Source of the DNA: Streptomyces sp. CB02009
GTDB lineage: Bacteria; Actinomycetota; Actinomycetes; Streptomycetales; Streptomycetaceae
Direction of reading: 5' to 3'
DNA length: 64,000 bases
NCBI RefSeq assembly: GCF_001905825.1
Contig: NZ_LIVV01000001.1
Location: 1,066,378-1,130,377, forward strand
This document shows positions 62,717-64,000 of this stretch, one piece after another. A program made the position numbers and the translations under genes. The notes under the pieces were generated by a model. The model had not been told where the DNA came from, searched no databases, and worked only from the letters and a program-made list of their open reading frames with translations. Each line of letters begins with the position of its first letter. Position 1 is the first letter of the stretch.

Positions 62717-63101
62717 GGAAGCACCTCTTGTTCGGTGGGGGAAGCATCGGCGTGCCGGCGGCGACGGGCACGCGGCCGTGCCGCGGCTCGTGGCCGGGGT
62801 GCGGTGCCTGACGTGGCCGCGCTGGGGCACGGGAGCCGATGCTGGCAGGATCCGCTGCCCGAGGACGTCGGTGGAACCACGTAGGTCTCCACGTATTGGC
62901 TGCGGGGCCGACGGCACGCACCCTGAACTACGTAGGGCATGTCAGGGAAACCACGGACGCGCGGCGACGAGACGCGTGGGAGAGTCGCGCGTCGTACGTC
63001 ATGAGTCGCGGTCGTCTCGCTGACGGCAGCCGTACACATCACAGGCGGTCAAGGCGGTCAAGGCGGTCCGCACGAGACGGCCTCGCAGGGGGGCGGACGG
63101 T
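62717..63101. other. Intergenic region between divergent genes
   Basis: About 385 bases. The part nearest the next gene has three copies of GGCGGTCAA-like repeats (around 63045-63070). No RNA gene or promoter could be assigned with confidence. Confidence 0.4.
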
Positions 63102-63662
63102 GTGGCACGAGCGGCAGGAACGTGGGCGCGGCGGGTGGGCCTGACCGGAGCGGTGGTCAGCCTCGCGATCGCCGGATGGCTGATCTGGGTGCTTCCGGGA
63201 CCCCACCTGGCAGCCGTCCTCGGGTTCGGCCCCGTGGACGGGGAGCTGAGGATCGCCTCCTGCTACGAGGCCACCGACGCGCAGGGCTATGCGGACGGCA
63301 CCCACTGCACGGGCACCTACACCCCCCGTGTGCCGGGCGAACCCTCACGGCAGGTCACGCTGGACAAGGCCGCCACGTCGCACGAGCCCGGCAGCACCGT
63401 CGACGTGCGGATGGCGAGGGGCCGGGCCCATGAGCTGTCGGGCTATGCGCTGGGTACGTGGATCACCGTCACCGGGCTCATCCTCGGGCCGTTCCTGGCC
63501 CTGTCGCTGTCGTTCCGCGCCAGCGCCCGGGACGGCACGTGGAGCCACAACGGCGACTACGTGCTGGTCCTGATCGTGGCCGAGGTCGCCGCGCTCGTCC
63601 TCGGGTTCCTGGTGGGCGCCGTCGTCTCGATCGCCCTCGCCGTGATCGGCCTGTTTGACTGA
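63102..63662 (+). CDS. Membrane protein of unknown function, DUF3592-like layout
   Basis: Protein of 186 residues with an N-terminal helix (13-32), an extracytoplasmic segment of about 75 residues containing a Cys pair (ASCYEATD and HCTGTYTP), and two C-terminal helices (115-138 and 152-180). The helix-soluble-helix layout recalls DUF3592 proteins, but the match is loose. The GTG start is not strongly supported by a ribosome-binding site. Confidence 0.65.
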   Translation: MARAAGTWARRVGLTGAVVSLAIAGWLIWVLPGPHLAAVLGFGPVDGELRIASCYEATDAQGYADGTHCTGTYTPRVPGEPSRQVTLDKAATSHEPGSTVDVRMARGRAHELSGYALGTWITVTGLILGPFLALSLSFRASARDGTWSHNGDYVLVLIVAEVAALVLGFLVGAVVSIALAVIGLFD

Positions 63663-63812
63663 GGTGACGGCGCCGCGCGGCCCACTCGATCGAGGAGACG
63701 GGGGCGCGCGGCCGATTCGACCGAGGAGACGGGCCGCGCGGTCCCGCGCCACGAGCGAGGGTGCCGTACGCGCGCGCGTGGGCGACTCCCGAGCGGTGGG
63801 CTTCCACCCAAC

Positions 63813-64000
63813 GTGGTAGACATTGCCGTGGAGTTCGGCAGAGAAGTCACCCCCATCGGCGCGTCGGACGGCGCGGCCGCACAGCACGACGGCGGGAGCC
63901 CCCTCGTCGGCCGCTCGGCCGAACTGGAGCTGCTCGACACCGTGATCGGCGGGCTGGGCCACGGCGCCCCGTCCTTCGTCGACATCACCGGCGCGGCGGG
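63813..64000 (+). CDS. LuxR-type large ATPase regulator, 3' end outside window
   Basis: Start of a protein whose frame stays open to the right edge. After about 30 residues it reads SPLVGRSAELELLDTVIGGLGHGAPSFVDITGAAG, the AAA-type N-terminus of LAL/AfsR-like regulators; the last residues are the beginning of the Walker A motif (G-x-x-G). GTG 63813 or GTG 63828 is the start. Only 62 residues are visible, so the output domain is unproven. Confidence 0.6.
   Translation, partial: MVDIAVEFGREVTPIGASDGAAAQHDGGSPLVGRSAELELLDTVIGGLGHGAPSFVDITGAA

Noticed and set aside
62466..63023. Plus-strand frame opposite the lipoprotein gene
   Set aside because: Arg/Ser/Pro-rich shadow with no ribosome-binding site; the minus-strand lipoprotein has a proper signal and lipobox.

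Overview
The window is chromosomal DNA from a high-GC actinomycete, almost certainly a Streptomyces or close relative. The evidence is third-position G/C bias, many GTG/TTG starts, ATGA/GTGA overlaps, a WhiB protein, an SsgA-like sporulation protein, mycothione reductase, an F420-type LLM oxidoreductase, DUF574 methyltransferase, and several SpoIIE/STAS/anti-sigma proteins. I saw no tRNA, rRNA, integrase, transposase, CRISPR array or plasmid feature. About 55 protein genes are supported, including two short ones (25 and 48 codons) and two broken genes.

Layout. 0-5.3 kb: alpha-glucosidase plus a sugar ABC importer (binding lipoprotein and two permeases, no ATPase); the first permease carries an unusual extracytoplasmic SdrD-B-like insert. 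5.4-7.6 kb: DUF574 methyltransferase and a divergent TetR/GNAT pair around a clear palindrome. 7.6-18.7 kb: a collagen-use locus. It has a secreted M9 collagenase, a proline-racemase-superfamily gene with an apparent single-base frameshift, a pyrroline-2-carboxylate reductase-like gene, a three-subunit D-hydroxyproline dehydrogenase, a DHDPS-family deaminase, 4-hydroxyproline 2-epimerase and 2-oxoglutarate semialdehyde dehydrogenase. The collagenase promoter and the hydroxyproline operon promoter share an AT-rich element, which suggests one regulon from extracellular collagen to 2-oxoglutarate.

18.8-24.4 kb: stand-alone genes (GNAT fusion, VOC protein, DUF2975/XRE pair, membrane SpoIIE phosphatase, DUF427, secreted SGNH esterase). 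24.5-27.5 kb: metY-metX preceded by a 24-residue leader peptide of the RRHVD type. 27.7-37.1 kb: secreted beta-propeller-like protein, OYE/MarR pair, two DHA2 efflux pumps, STAS protein, MarR, VOC protein, WhiB. 37.3-44.3 kb: DUF1206 protein, a Zn-alcohol dehydrogenase relic, then an overlapping cassette (HemK-like methyltransferase, CDGSH protein, haem-oxygenase-like diiron protein, mycothione reductase), then flavin reductase, LLM oxidoreductase and class II amidotransferase. 44.4-46.3 kb: small basic, PRC-barrel and membrane proteins.

46.8-59.9 kb is a stress/development signalling region: a soluble HAMP-array hybrid histidine kinase, an ANTAR-GAF-PAS-SpoIIE phosphatase, a STAS protein, a SpoIIE-like protein with one altered metal-binding motif, a MarR protein, two GHKL anti-sigma-like ATPases, an SsgA-like protein, a SigB/F-type sigma factor and a GlsB-type membrane protein. 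Together they could form a partner-switching network. 60-64 kb holds a MerR/SDR pair, small membrane or lipoproteins, and the start of a LuxR-type ATPase cut by the window edge.
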